A stretch of 64,000 nt of DNA from Hyphomicrobium nitrativorans NL23 (lineage in GTDB: Bacteria > Pseudomonadota > Alphaproteobacteria > Rhizobiales > Hyphomicrobiaceae): positions 1,880,501-1,944,500 of the forward strand of contig NC_022997.1 of NCBI RefSeq assembly GCF_000503895.1. Direction: 5' to 3'. Below are positions 35,916 to 48,451 of this stretch, in pieces. A model generated the notes under the pieces. That model was not told where the DNA came from. It searched no databases and was given only the letters and a program-made list of their open reading frames with translations. The translations under genes and the position numbers were made by a program. Within the stretch, counting starts at the first letter, position 1; each line of letters begins with the position of its first letter.

Positions 35916-38000
35916 ATGGGGCAATCCGACGGCCCGAGAGGCACACAAGGTGCCGGCTCAGGGCTTCCTTCGGGCCGCAGCACCCGCTGCATTGCACTGA
36001 TCGGCCCGTTTCTCTCCGGCAAGACGACGCTGCTCGACGCCATTCTCGCCCGCACGGGCGGCGTGGCCCGTGCCGGTCGAGTGGCCGATAAGAGCACCGT
36101 GGGCGACGGCTCTCCCGAAGCCCGCGCCCATGGCATGAGCGTTCAGCTCAACATCGCGGATGCCGAGTTCCTCGGCGATAGTTTCACCTTCATCGACTGT
36201 CCCGGTTCCATCGAATTCCAGCACGAAGGCGCGCTCGCGCTGACCGCGTGCGATGCGGCGGTGGTGGTGTCGGAGCCCGATCCCAAGCGTGTGCCCGCGC
36301 TGCAGGTCATCCTCAAGCAGCTTGAGGACCGGGGCATTCCGCACATTCTCTTCCTCAACAAGATCGACGCCTGCGAAACCCCCATTCGCGACATCGTGCC
36401 GGCGTTGCAGCCGGCCTCCACCAAGCCGCTCGTGCTCCGCCAGATCCCGATCTGGGAGAACGGCGTTGCGACAGGCTTCATCGATCTCGCTCTCGAACGG
36501 GCGTTTCTGTTCCGCAAGGATGCACCGTCCGAGATGGTCGAGATCAAGCCCAACGATCTCAGCCGCGAGAAGGAAGCGCGCTTCCACATGCTGGAGCAGC
36601 TTGCCGACTACGACGATACGCTGATGGAGCAACTGCTCTCCGATGTGGCACCGGATAAGGAACTCGTGTTCTCGGACCTCGTGCGCGAGTTCAGCGACGG
36701 GCTGATCTGTCCGGTTCTGCTCGGCAGCGCGGAGCGGGGCCACGGTATTTTACGGCTGTTGAAAGCGCTGCGGCATGAAGTGCCGTTCGTCGAAAGCACA
36801 GCGCAGCGGCTCGGCGTGGACGGCGCAAAAAGCGCGGCGTACGTGCTCAAGACGCTGCACACGGGGCACGGCGGCAAGCTCTCGATTGCGCGCGTTCTTT
36901 CGGGCGATGTGCCGGACGGGGCGACCGTCACCGGGGGCGAAGCCGTGGAAGAGCGCGTGGCGGGCGTGTTCGGGCTTAAGGGCGAAGAGACGCTCAAGAA
37001 GGCGGCAGCGCGCGCCGGAGATCTGGTCGCGCTCGGCCGTCTCGACGGGGTGAAGACCGGCGATACCATCTCGGCGGAGAAAGGCGGCGTCGCCGCGATT
37101 GCCGCGCCGGATGTGCCGGAGCCTGTGCTCGTATCCGGGATCGGTCTCAAAGACCGCAAGGACGAGGTGAAGCTTTCCGCCGCGCTCGGAAAACTCGTCG
37201 ATGAAGATCCGTCCCTCGTGGTGGAGCACGCGGGCGAAACGCACCAGGTGCTGCTCAAGGGGCAGGGCGAGATGCACCTCCGTGTCGCGTTCGAGCGGCT
37301 CGCGCGCAAATACGGCGTGGTGGTCGAGCGGCGGAAGCGGCAGGTGCCGTACAAGGAGACGATCCGAAAGCCGATCGAGATCCGGGGGCGGCACAAGAAG
37401 CAGTCCGGCGGGCACGGGCAGTTTGGCGATGTCCTGATCGACATCGCGCCGTTGCCACGCGGGTCGGGCTTTACGTTCAACGACACGATCACGGGCGGCG
37501 TGGTGCCGAAGCAGTTCATTCCGTCGGTGGAAATCGGCGTCTCCGACTACATGAAGACGGGGCCGCTCGGCTTTCCCGTTGTCGATGTGGCCGTGACGCT
37601 GAAGGACGGCTCGTTTCACACGGTGGACAGTTCCGACATGGCGTTTCGCCAGGCGGGGCGGCTCGCGATGAGCGAGGGAATGCCGAAGTGTCAGCCGGTG
37701 TTGCTGGAGCCCGTGATGGCCGTCGACATCGCGGTGCCTTCGGAGGCGACCGCGCGCGTCAACGGCATGATCTCGCAGCGGCGCGGGCAGATCCTGGGCT
37801 TCGACGCGCGCCCCGGTTGGCCGGGATGGGATGTCGTGTCCGCGCACATTCCGGACTCGGAGATCGAGGATCTGATCGTGGAACTGCGCTCGGCAACGAC
37901 CGGGGTCGGGACGTATACGGCCTCGTTCCACCATCTGGCGGAGCTGACCGGGCGGCTTGCCGATCAGGTTCTGGCGAGCCACCGCGAGGCGGCGGAGTAG
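35916..38000 (+). CDS. Elongation factor G-like GTPase (EF-G2 type)
   Basis: This 694-residue protein with the EF-G domain order has G domain (1-270), domain II, then domains III-V ending in the conserved IPDSEIEDLIVELRSATTG region. G1 reads GPFLSGKTT (30-37) in place of the usual GHVDAGKTT, G3 is DCPG and G4 is NKID. Domain IV contains QSGGHGQFGDVLIDI and GVVPKQFIPSVEIG. Divergent EF-G paralogues of this kind do not replace FusA; roles proposed include ribosome recycling and stress. AGGAGGA precedes the ATG. No rpsL/rpsG/tuf genes are nearby, in keeping with a paralogue. Confidence 0.88.
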   Translation: MGQSDGPRGTQGAGSGLPSGRSTRCIALIGPFLSGKTTLLDAILARTGGVARAGRVADKSTVGDGSPEARAHGMSVQLNIADAEFLGDSFTFIDCPGSIEFQHEGALALTACDAAVVVSEPDPKRVPALQVILKQLEDRGIPHILFLNKIDACETPIRDIVPALQPASTKPLVLRQIPIWENGVATGFIDLALERAFLFRKDAPSEMVEIKPNDLSREKEARFHMLEQLADYDDTLMEQLLSDVAPDKELVFSDLVREFSDGLICPVLLGSAERGHGILRLLKALRHEVPFVESTAQRLGVDGAKSAAYVLKTLHTGHGGKLSIARVLSGDVPDGATVTGGEAVEERVAGVFGLKGEETLKKAAARAGDLVALGRLDGVKTGDTISAEKGGVAAIAAPDVPEPVLVSGIGLKDRKDEVKLSAALGKLVDEDPSLVVEHAGETHQVLLKGQGEMHLRVAFERLARKYGVVVERRKRQVPYKETIRKPIEIRGRHKKQSGGHGQFGDVLIDIAPLPRGSGFTFNDTITGGVVPKQFIPSVEIGVSDYMKTGPLGFPVVDVAVTLKDGSFHTVDSSDMAFRQAGRLAMSEGMPKCQPVLLEPVMAVDIAVPSEATARVNGMISQRRGQILGFDARPGWPGWDVVSAHIPDSEIEDLIVELRSATTGVGTYTASFHHLAELTGRLADQVLASHREAAE

Positions 38001-38018
38001 GAGGGGCGGCCGCCCCTC
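38001..38018. terminator. 18-bp palindrome right after the EF-G-like gene
   Basis: GAGGGGCGG is followed directly by CCGCCCCTC, starting at the base after the stop codon. It may act as a terminator or be a repeat edge; no T-tract follows. Confidence 0.45.
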
Positions 38019-38024
38019 GCCATT

Positions 38025-38161
38025 GTGTCATCCTGGCCAAGCGAGGCGAGAGCCGAGCGCAGAGCCGGGACCCAGGAGAAGCTTCTACCGCGAAAAATAT
38101 CGCGTCTTCGACGCATCTTGCGCTGGGTCCCGGATCGCGCTCTGCGCGTTCGGGATGACAC
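38025..38161. repeat. 137-bp inverted repeat element
   Basis: The element begins GTGTCATCCTGGCC and ends CGGGATGACAC, with internal inverted segments GAGCGCAGAGCCGGGACCCA-like against TGGGTCCCGGATCGCGCTC. It lies between convergent genes and resembles widespread alphaproteobacterial intergenic repeats. Confidence 0.85.
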
Positions 38162-38177
38162 GAAGGGGCGGGGATGT

Positions 38178-38561
38178 TCAGTCTTCCTTCGGCACGAAGT
38201 CGAGCGCGACGCCGTTCATGCAATAGCGTTGGCCGGTGGGTTCGGGGCCATCCTCGAACACGTGTCCGAGGTGCCCGCCGCAACGGCGGCAATGGACTTC
38301 GGTGCGTGGGTAGATGAGCTTGAAGTCCGTCGAGGTGCCGACCGCTTCGTCGAGCGGGGCCCAGAAGCTCGGCCAGCCGCTGCCGGAATCGTATTTTGTT
38401 TCGGATGAGAAGAGCGGCAACCCGCAGGCGGCGCAGCGGTATTCGCCGGGCGCATAGTTTTTATCGAGCGGACTGGTGCCGGCGCGCTCGGTGCCGTGCT
38501 CGCGCAGCACCGCGTATTGCTCTTGCGACAGTTCCTTTTTCCAGTCTTTGTCGGACTTCAT
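38178..38561 (-). CDS. msrB: Peptide-methionine (R)-S-oxide reductase MsrB
   Basis: MsrB reduces the R epimer of methionine sulfoxide in proteins using thioredoxin. This 127-residue protein has zinc cysteines in CAAC (43, 46) and CRRC (91, 94), the GSGWPSF substrate segment and the catalytic Cys114 in RYCMNG. Full family length. An AGGAGC ribosome site sits at ideal distance from an earlier ATG that opens a five-codon frame (MSLKS) whose TGA overlaps the msrB ATG, so coupled re-initiation is possible. It has no signal peptide and is cytoplasmic. Confidence 0.95.
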   Translation of the reverse strand: MKSDKDWKKELSQEQYAVLREHGTERAGTSPLDKNYAPGEYRCAACGLPLFSSETKYDSGSGWPSFWAPLDEAVGTSTDFKLIYPRTEVHCRRCGGHLGHVFEDGPEPTGQRYCMNGVALDFVPKED

Positions 38562-38628
38562 GATTTCAGGCTCATGATTTAAAGCTCCTGGCGATCCGCA
38601 TCAGATGTCGTACGCGCTCGGCGCGCAA

Positions 38629-39351
38629 TCAATCGTGCGGCGCAACAATCGGAACGGATCGCGCGATCGTGATCTCTTCGGGCGTCAGCGTGCACGCGTA
38701 GGCGATGGCTTCGACACCGGCGGCGCAGGCGAGCGTGTAGGCTTCGGCGTATTTCGGGTCGATGTCGGCTGCGAAGGTGAAGCGATCCGCGTCCGCGCGC
38801 TGAATCAGATAGACCATCACGGCACGGTGGCCGGCTTCGACCATGGCGGCGAGCTCGCGGAGATGCTTGGCGCCGCGCTCGGTGACGGAATCGGGAAACT
38901 CGGCGAGGCCCGGCGTTCGCGAGAGGTGGACGTTCTTGACCTCGACGTAGGCGAGACCTTTGGCCGGGTCTTCCAGGAGCAGATCGATGCGGCTCGACAG
39001 GCCGTACTTCACTTCCCGGCGCGCGGTGGCATAGCCCGCGATCTCGGGAATGCGCGCCTCGCTCACGGCTTCGGCCACGAGACGGTTGGGGTGGTTCGTG
39101 TTGATGCCGACGAGGGTCGGGCCCTGGCCGAGGTCTGCTTCTACCATTTCCCATGTGTGGGCGTACTTGCGCGTCTTGCTGTCGCTCACCGAGAGCCAGA
39201 CGACGGACCCTGGATCGGTCAGGCCGCGCATGGAGCCGGTGTTCGGGCATGTCGCCGTGATCTCGTCTCCCGTGTCGAGCGCGACGTCGGCGAGGAAGCG
39301 TTTGTAACGGCGGACGAGGCGGCCGCGGACGAGGGGTGTCGGAAATTTCAT
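38629..39351 (-). CDS. sfsA: SfsA family protein (DNA/RNA nuclease-like)
   Basis: This 240-residue protein matches SfsA along its length: [21 protein letters not shown] at the N-terminus, [12 protein letters not shown] near 33-44, the nuclease-like core RIDLLLED and [10 protein letters not shown] near 130-150 (PD-(D/E)xK-type acidic and lysine residues), and [14 protein letters not shown]. SfsA was first named from a sugar-fermentation phenotype in E. coli and is now viewed as a nuclease-like protein; its precise cellular job is unsettled. The ATG at 39351 has a weak ribosome site. It is divergent from the CinA-like gene. Confidence 0.9.
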   Translation of the reverse strand: MKFPTPLVRGRLVRRYKRFLADVALDTGDEITATCPNTGSMRGLTDPGSVVWLSVSDSKTRKYAHTWEMVEADLGQGPTLVGINTNHPNRLVAEAVSEARIPEIAGYATARREVKYGLSSRIDLLLEDPAKGLAYVEVKNVHLSRTPGLAEFPDSVTERGAKHLRELAAMVEAGHRAVMVYLIQRADADRFTFAADIDPKYAEAYTLACAAGVEAIAYACTLTPEEITIARSVPIVAPHD

Positions 39352-39513
39352 GGTGGCGAGGTGCGATCCGGTGAGCAATTGTGAAGGGCTAGGTGTTTGC
39401 ACCAAAAGCCGCGGGACAAGAGGCGAGCCCCGGCGTAAGCCAGCATGCGCAGGCGCGCAACGGCAAAGGTGCGGGCTTGTTAGGCTGGCGCCGGGACATC
39501 GAAGAGGCGTGAC

Positions 39514-40257
39514 GTGTCGGACAGTGGTGACATTACGGCTGCGGTGCTGATCATCGGCGACGAGATTCTTTCCGGGCGCACGAAGGATCGCAACATCGGC
39601 ACGATCGCGGCGCACCTCGATGCGATTGGGATCCGGCTTTGTGAGGTGCGCATCGTGCCGGACGACGTGAGCGAGATCGTGGCTGCGGTGAATGCGCTGC
39701 GCGTGCGCTACACGTATCTTTTTACGACAGGCGGCATCGGGCCGACACACGACGATCTCACCGCCGACAGCATCGGAGCGGCGTTCGGTGTGCCCGTCGA
39801 CATCGATCCGCGCGCGGTGGCGATGATGCAGCCTGTCTATGCCGCGCGGAACATCGCGCTTACGCCCGCCCGGCTCAGGATGGCGCGTGTTCCGGAAGGT
39901 GCGGAGCTGATCCCAAACGGCGTCACGGCGGCGCCGGGCTTCTCCATCGGCAACGTTTTCGTGCTCGCCGGCGTGCCGGACATCATGGAATCGATGCTTC
40001 AGGCTGCGACAGAACGCCTCCGGACGGGAGCGAAAATAAACAGTGTGTCGATTGTCCTTCGGCAACCCGAGGGCGAGATCGCCGATCTCTTCGCTGCGCA
40101 TCAGGCGGCTTACCCCGATGTCGCCATGGGCAGCTATCCTTCTTTTACCGCAGATGGTTACCGGACGGAGCTGGTGCTTCGCTCCCCGGATGGCGCGCGC
40201 CTCGAAAGTGCGCGGGAAACACTCGTCCGCCTGCTCGCGGAGCGGGAATTCTTATAA
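39514..40257 (+). CDS. MoaB/CinA N-terminal domain protein (molybdopterin-binding fold)
   Basis: This 247-residue protein starts with GTG and carries [18 protein letters not shown] and [17 protein letters not shown], the signature of the MoCF-biosynthesis/CinA-N fold. It lacks the C-terminal amidase domain of full-length CinA, as is usual for the alphaproteobacterial short form often named competence/damage-inducible protein A. Homologues include nucleotide pyrophosphatases acting on damaged or ADP-ribose type substrates; the reaction here is not certain. Cytoplasmic, monocistronic. Confidence 0.85.
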   Translation: MSDSGDITAAVLIIGDEILSGRTKDRNIGTIAAHLDAIGIRLCEVRIVPDDVSEIVAAVNALRVRYTYLFTTGGIGPTHDDLTADSIGAAFGVPVDIDPRAVAMMQPVYAARNIALTPARLRMARVPEGAELIPNGVTAAPGFSIGNVFVLAGVPDIMESMLQAATERLRTGAKINSVSIVLRQPEGEIADLFAAHQAAYPDVAMGSYPSFTADGYRTELVLRSPDGARLESARETLVRLLAEREFL

Positions 40258-40404
40258 TTCCCGGTTTTGATGGTGCGGCAACTTGGCCGCTCTTCATCGT
40301 TCGTTGTGCCTGCTTTTTGCCGCCTCGGGAGCGTTAACGGCGCGGGGGCGTCGGCTTCCCAACGAGGCCTACCCAAAAAGTTGCAACGACGATGGAGCTG
40401 ATCG

Positions 40405-41637
40405 ATGAGGGACCTTGCGAACAGGCTGGCGGCCTTGTGTGTCCAAGGATTGCGGGGGGCGGCGGTTGTTTCGCTCGCACCGGCATTCGGGGGCGCAATG
40501 CTGACGGCCAGCGTTCTGACGGCCGGTCTCGGGGTCAGCCAGGCCGAGGCCAAGACGCCCGGCAAGACCTACTGTTACAACCGTGTTTGCCACCGCGTGA
40601 AGACGCTCGCCGAGACGAAGGCGCTGGTCGGGCGCGACGAAACCCTTCACACGTCTTTCTACGACGACTGCCGGAAGGACAGACTCAACCCTTGCGGCCT
40701 GACCTCTTCGGGAGAGGTGTTCCGCGCGAACACGCCGGACAACGCGGCGAGCCCGATCTATCCCAATGGCACGGTGCTGCTGATCTGGTCGCCCGCGACC
40801 CAGAAGTCCGCCGTCGTTCGCGTCAACAACGCAGGACCCTACTGGCGCGGCCGTAAGCTCGACGTCTCGAAGGCGACCGCGCAGAAGCTCGGATTTGCGG
40901 GCCGCGGTGTGGCACATCTCAAGGTGCGTGTGATCGGCGCGCCGACGCGTGCGGAAGCGACCTATCAGAAGCGTCGCCGCTACGAGGCGGTGCCGGGGTA
41001 CATCGGTAAGTTCGCAAGTTTGGACGAGGCCCACGCCGGGGCTGCGCAGACCTATGCGGTTGCCGCGCTTTCCGCGCCGAAGGGTGTCGAGACGGCGACC
41101 GCCGTAGCGGCTCTTGCAGCCCAGCCGGGTGAAACCGAAGCGCTCTGGGCCGAGCAAGGAGCGCCGACGGTCGAGGTGGCGGTGGCGGATGTCGATGCGG
41201 TCGAAGTGGCTGTCGAAACGCCGGGGACGGCGGTCGCCGCCGTCGACGGGGCAGCATCGGAGGTAGAGGCTGTTCAGATCGCGAGCTTGATCGAGACGAC
41301 CGATGTCGCCGATCCGGAGCCGCAGCGGCAGCCCAACTCGGCGAAGAACTTGACGGGCGAGCCCATTCGGGTGCGCAGCCGCGTGGAGCGCGATCAGCCC
41401 CGCAACTCGCGGGCCTACCGGACCAAGCAACGCCAGCAAACGGCGAGCGGGCAGAAGCCGCGGCAGGGTACGCCGGCCCCGCGTCTGGTTTCAGGGCCCA
41501 CGCCTGCGCCGCGTCTGGTTTCCGGACCGACACCGATTACACGTGATGCGACGAACGACATCTCGGTGTTCTCGCGCCATATGCACACCGGGGCGGCCCG
41601 GCTTGCAGCGGGAGACGTGACGCGCCGGAACTACTGA
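40405..41637 (+). CDS. RlpA-like double-psi beta-barrel protein, catalytic residues not conserved
   Basis: This 410-residue exported protein has a signal peptide ending near SQAEA (about residue 49), then a domain related to RlpA (FYDDCRKDRLNPCGLTSSGEVF to KLDVSKATAQKLGF, about 85-165) and a long Ala/Glu/Val-rich and then Arg/Pro/Gln-rich tail ending in a duplicated APRLVSGPTP. RlpA lytic transglycosylases use Glu, two Asp and His; here only the Glu of SGEVF is evident. The His of TAAH reads Ser and the Asp of the DRGP motif reads Asn in NNAGP. Septal peptidoglycan binding is plausible; activity is doubtful. Confidence 0.75.
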   Translation: MRDLANRLAALCVQGLRGAAVVSLAPAFGGAMLTASVLTAGLGVSQAEAKTPGKTYCYNRVCHRVKTLAETKALVGRDETLHTSFYDDCRKDRLNPCGLTSSGEVFRANTPDNAASPIYPNGTVLLIWSPATQKSAVVRVNNAGPYWRGRKLDVSKATAQKLGFAGRGVAHLKVRVIGAPTRAEATYQKRRRYEAVPGYIGKFASLDEAHAGAAQTYAVAALSAPKGVETATAVAALAAQPGETEALWAEQGAPTVEVAVADVDAVEVAVETPGTAVAAVDGAASEVEAVQIASLIETTDVADPEPQRQPNSAKNLTGEPIRVRSRVERDQPRNSRAYRTKQRQQTASGQKPRQGTPAPRLVSGPTPAPRLVSGPTPITRDATNDISVFSRHMHTGAARLAAGDVTRRNY

Positions 41638-41658
41638 AGGTGCTCCATTTTCTCATGA

Positions 41659-41699
41659 CAACGCCCCGGGGAGCCCGATCCCCGGGGCGTTGTTGTTTC
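41659..41699 (+). terminator. Rho-independent terminator after the RlpA-like gene
   Basis: A 12-bp stem (CAACGCCCCGGG / CCCGGGGCGTTG) with an internal AT loop is followed by TTGTTTCC. It lies between convergent genes. Confidence 0.75.
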
Positions 41700-41726
41700 C
41701 GTGCGCCGGTCGCGGCCGGTGTGCGC

Positions 41727-42341
41727 TCAGACGAGAGCGTCTGCTGGGATGGCGCGTGCCGGCGATGTGCCCTTCCGCTCCGGCGGATCGTACAATTCGT
41801 AATGCGTCTCAAGCGTATCGAGGAAGGTCGCGATGAGATCGAGAAGCGTGCCGAGCGGCATCCGCCCGGCCACGAGCAGATCCTCGGTGACCGGGAGCTG
41901 AGCGGCTTCGAGAGGTGCGGCTTCGTCCGCCGCGATCAGCCCGCGCGAGCGGAGATAACCCGTTACGCCGTCACCGGCATCGAACGCATACGCCGTTTCG
42001 TCGGCCATTTCCTGGGCCGCGTCGGCAACGATTGCGGTTCCGCTCGTGTAGAGGCCGGCGATGGATTTGAAGAAGCCGTCCGCCTTGGCGAGATCGCGGG
42101 CGCTTTCGCGCGATTTCAGGACGCGGGTGAGCAGCATGAGTTCGAGCGTGCGAACGGCGTCGACCGCTGCGCGCTCGGCGCGGCGGTTGGAAGCCAGGAG
42201 ATCGGACGCGCGGGCGTCGCCCCCGTTCCAGCTCAGCGTGGATTTCAGAAGATCCTCCCCGGCGGCGAGGGCCGCGTCGAGATGGTCTGCCAGAAGGTAG
42301 ACCACGGCGGGGCCGGGAGACCGGCAAGCGACATGAAACAC
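41727..42341 (-). CDS. Hypothetical protein
   Basis: This frame of about 204 residues is read from a GTG at 42341 (VFHVACRSPGPAVVYLLADH); the open frame continues further upstream without clear features, so the start is uncertain. The protein is mostly helical and soluble, with RRAERAAVDAVRTLELMLLTRVLKSR near the middle and LGTLLDLIATFLDTLETHYELYD near the C-terminus. I recognise no family. A second hypothetical gene on the same strand lies 160 bases upstream. Composition is like that of neighbouring genes. Confidence 0.5.
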   Translation of the reverse strand: MFHVACRSPGPAVVYLLADHLDAALAAGEDLLKSTLSWNGGDARASDLLASNRRAERAAVDAVRTLELMLLTRVLKSRESARDLAKADGFFKSIAGLYTSGTAIVADAAQEMADETAYAFDAGDGVTGYLRSRGLIAADEAAPLEAAQLPVTEDLLVAGRMPLGTLLDLIATFLDTLETHYELYDPPERKGTSPARAIPADALV

Positions 42342-42501
42342 TCCCAATTGCTTGGCGAGCGCGAGACGGGGCTGGCTTCTTTTTCGACGCGAAACGGACA
42401 GACGCAAAACACGGAAGGCAGCCTGCCTATCCCGGCGGGCTCGGTCGTTGAATTCGAGGACTTGTACGCGTTGGTCCAATAGTGGACCGATTCGGCTCGG
42501 G

Positions 42502-42837
42502 TCACAGATAAGGCTTGGGCAACACCGCGATCAGAGTCACCAAATCGCGATACTTATCCCTGCTTCCCACAGCCAGATGCTGGCCGAGTGTGGACGCTTC
42601 CGCCGCGCGCCATCGCGCTTCCTCCGATGTGTGGCGCGCGATGGAGACGAGGCTCGCGAGCAGGGCCTCGTCGGAGAGCGCGGTTCCGATGGGAAGCCGG
42701 CGGCGCAGATCGGGGATGAGGGCCGCGAGACGGCTGACGTTGACGGGCGCGCTGGGGGCGGTCTCGGAGACGTCGCGCCTTCCGACGCCGCGTATGCCGG
42801 AGACGATCTGCGACAAACCTGGGATGTAGTGGGCCAT
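42502..42837 (-). CDS. Hypothetical protein
   Basis: This 111-residue protein begins MAHYIPGLSQIVSGIRGVG (ATG 42837; an ATG at 42858 is also possible). It is helical and soluble: VSRLAALIPDLRRRLPIG, DEALLASLVSIARHTSEEARWRAAEA and a C-terminus ending VTLIAVLPKPYL. I recognise no family. It is followed on the same strand by the hypothetical gene at 41727-42341. Confidence 0.5.
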   Translation of the reverse strand: MAHYIPGLSQIVSGIRGVGRRDVSETAPSAPVNVSRLAALIPDLRRRLPIGTALSDEALLASLVSIARHTSEEARWRAAEASTLGQHLAVGSRDKYRDLVTLIAVLPKPYL

Positions 42838-43054
42838 GCGCGCCTCGCTTCGGTTCAACGAACCGCTGCGAACCCAACGCTCTATGCCCGTCTTTCCTTC
42901 GCGCCCGATTGGTTGTGAGTCTGCTGGTCCGACCTCTGTTCCGCTTTGCTTCGGCGGAGGGCGCGAGGGACGGGATACGCGTTCGAATACGCAGACGACT
43001 GTATATTAGCGCATATGGGGAGGAACGCGAGCGAAAGCGAGAGCGGCCGTCGTT

Positions 43055-43309
43055 TTAGCGTGGACGGCGCCAAGCTGCGAAAGGGGCGAGCGGGTCGTGG
43101 GCTGACGGTGAGGGTGCGGCGCGCTGGATGGCAAGCTCCGCTTCGCTGCGCGAGGGATAGACGCCGACGGGTGTGTGCGTGTCGATGTCGGCCGTTTCGA
43201 TCCGCGCGAAGGAGCCTGCGATCAGCGTCGCTTGATTGCACGTTGCAGGGCGCGCGACGCAGACGCGGCCGTCAGGGAGTTCGAGAAGCTCGAAGAGGCT
43301 GTTCTGCAT
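43055..43309 (-). CDS. Hypothetical small protein
   Basis: This 84-residue protein starts MQNSLFELLELPDGRVCVARP, with a moderate AAAGG site before the ATG. It contains two cysteines and a C-terminal Pro/Arg-rich tail. No signal peptide or membrane span. Family unknown. It lies 80 bases downstream of the nrdJ terminator on the same strand. Confidence 0.5.
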   Translation of the reverse strand: MQNSLFELLELPDGRVCVARPATCNQATLIAGSFARIETADIDTHTPVGVYPSRSEAELAIQRAAPSPSAHDPLAPFAAWRRPR

Positions 43310-43386
43310 CGCGGTGCCTTTCGTATCCGACAGACGTTGGGCCGCTTCGCTCCCCGCTCCAAATTCGTTTTTCTTCTTTTGAAATG

Positions 43387-43415
43387 AGAAAGGGCGGAGC
43401 CGTTCGGCTCCGCCC
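43387..43415 (-). terminator. Rho-independent terminator after nrdJ
   Basis: Reading on the minus strand, a 10-bp stem GGGCGGAGCC / GGCTCCGCCC with a four-base loop is followed by TTTCTC, starting ten bases after the nrdJ stop. It would also terminate in the opposite direction, where TTCTTTT follows. Confidence 0.85.
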
Positions 43416-43424
43416 TTCTTTTCG

Positions 43425-47189
<3,765 letters not shown>

Positions 47190-47444
47190 CTTTTCCTCGT
47201 GCAGTTCGGTGTTCGGACGTGCGGCGCAACGAAAAACAGGATGACGACGCGGTTGTTGTTCTGGACACACCTCGATCGTGGCCCGCCGCGACGTGCGGCG
47301 TTCCCCGGACAGCGACAGGCCGCTGTTGACGCAGGCGATACGAGACGTGCTGCAAAGCGACTTTCGGAACTCGCGGACAGTGTCCCCCACGCGTCCGGCG
47401 ATGAGGTGAAGCTATCCCGATTCGTGGGAGGGCGAAACTGTGGC

Positions 47445-47492
47445 GAGCTAGATTTGGTAGGTCGCAGAGGCAACCGCATCTATATCTAGTGG
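47445..47492. promoter_or_regulatory. Two candidate NrdR boxes upstream of nrdJ
   Basis: Box A (47445-47460, core CTAGATTTGGT) and box B (47477-47492, CATCTATATCTAGTGG) align to the NrdR consensus ACACWATATATWGTGT with about 8 and 11 matches of 16. Their starts are 32 bases apart, the three-turn spacing typical of NrdR box pairs. Confidence 0.5.
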
Positions 47493-47779
47493 TGTTGGCA
47501 AGTTGGGGATTGACCGCCGGAATCGCCTGAAAATACGGGCCCGGCGTGGGATGCCTGAAAATTGGGCGTGTGTAAAAGCCCGAAAACCGGGGGTCGCCGA
47601 ACGCCGATTGAAGGATACGCCGATTCCACTTTTGTCGGGTATCGGGCTGCTTGTTGTAAATGTGCCGCAATACCTGTGTCCGCAACTCGGTGCGGTGGTG
47701 CGCGATGCTTCGCTCCCGGGAGACCGTGCGCAGGGCCCCGCGCTTCAATGCCCGCTGGCGTTCGGCGCAGCGTCGCGGT

Positions 47780-47820
47780 AGAGCGTGATTGTTTTTGAGG
47801 ATGAACCGAAATCAAGCTCT
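47780..47820. repeat. Left-arm hairpin of the composite repeat family, solo copy
   Basis: A 41-base hairpin AGAGCGTGATT...AATCAAGCTCT, matching the left arms at 2342 and 17689, with no right-arm partner following. It lies 99 bases before the NDUFA12 gene. Confidence 0.75.
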
Positions 47821-47919
47821 GGCGCTTCGGCGAGCCCTATGAGTCGTGCCTGGACGAACGAGCGTCCGGGGCACGATCGGTCCAAGCCAAGCGTTCGCGC
47901 GATTGCGGAGGGGAGCTTC

Positions 47920-48327
47920 ATGGGGCTTTTCAAAGAGATCTTCAGTTGGTGGAGCGGCAATACCTGGGGCACGCGGCTCACGATCGCGCGGCAGGGCCGG
48001 TTCATCGGCAGCGACGAGTTCGGCAACCGCTACTACGAGCAGATCGAGGGCAAGGGCCGTCCCGGTCCGCTCGGCCGCCAGCGGCGCTGGGTGACGTACA
48101 TCGATCTCGCGGAAGCTTCCAAGGTGCCGCCCGAGTGGCATGGCTGGCTGCATTACATTGTCGATGTGCCGCCGACCGAGGAGCGCTACACGCCCCGCCC
48201 GTGGGAGAAGCCGCATCGGCCGAACATGACCGGAACGCCCGAGGCCTATCGGCCGCCGGGGTCGATCCTCGGCTCCGGGCAGCGGCCCAAGGCGACGGGC
48301 GATTACAAGCCCTGGCGTCCCGAGTAG
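47920..48327 (+). CDS. NADH:ubiquinone oxidoreductase accessory subunit NDUFA12
   Basis: This 135-residue protein begins MGLFKEIFSWWSGNTWGTRL and contains GRFIGSDEFGNRYYEQ and RRWVTYIDLAEASKVPPEWHGWLHY, the signature of the NDUFA12/B17.2 family. Alphaproteobacteria carry this supernumerary subunit at the membrane-arm/matrix-arm junction of complex I, on the cytoplasmic side. ATG at 47920 follows GGAGGGGAGC; a longer frame upstream overlaps the repeat and is not conserved. The DUF2155 gene follows on the same strand, a common alphaproteobacterial order. Confidence 0.95.
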   Translation: MGLFKEIFSWWSGNTWGTRLTIARQGRFIGSDEFGNRYYEQIEGKGRPGPLGRQRRWVTYIDLAEASKVPPEWHGWLHYIVDVPPTEERYTPRPWEKPHRPNMTGTPEAYRPPGSILGSGQRPKATGDYKPWRPE

Positions 48328-48451
48328 GCGTGGGCGGAGGGCGTGCTCGAATGGCGTGCGCATCCGTGGGCCTTGCCCGCGCCATCGTTGGGTCGCAGAA
48401 GTTCGAGCGATGCGCTGGCATCGTGTGAGCGTTGAGGACAAGCACATTTCG

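Larger units (their letters stand above)
47190..47919. promoter_or_regulatory. Divergent region between nrdJ and the NDUFA12 gene
   Basis: This 730-base gap holds the long nrdJ leader (47190-47444), a pair of NrdR-box-like sites (47445-47492), unassigned sequence to 47779 and a left-arm repeat (47780-47820). No convincing protein gene was found. Confidence 0.5.

Noticed and set aside
47190-47444. Cobalamin riboswitch upstream of nrdJ
   Set aside because: CACTGT-like text occurs, but the conserved B12 box (AGCCAGGAGACC-type) is not present and the core helices cannot be assembled by eye.
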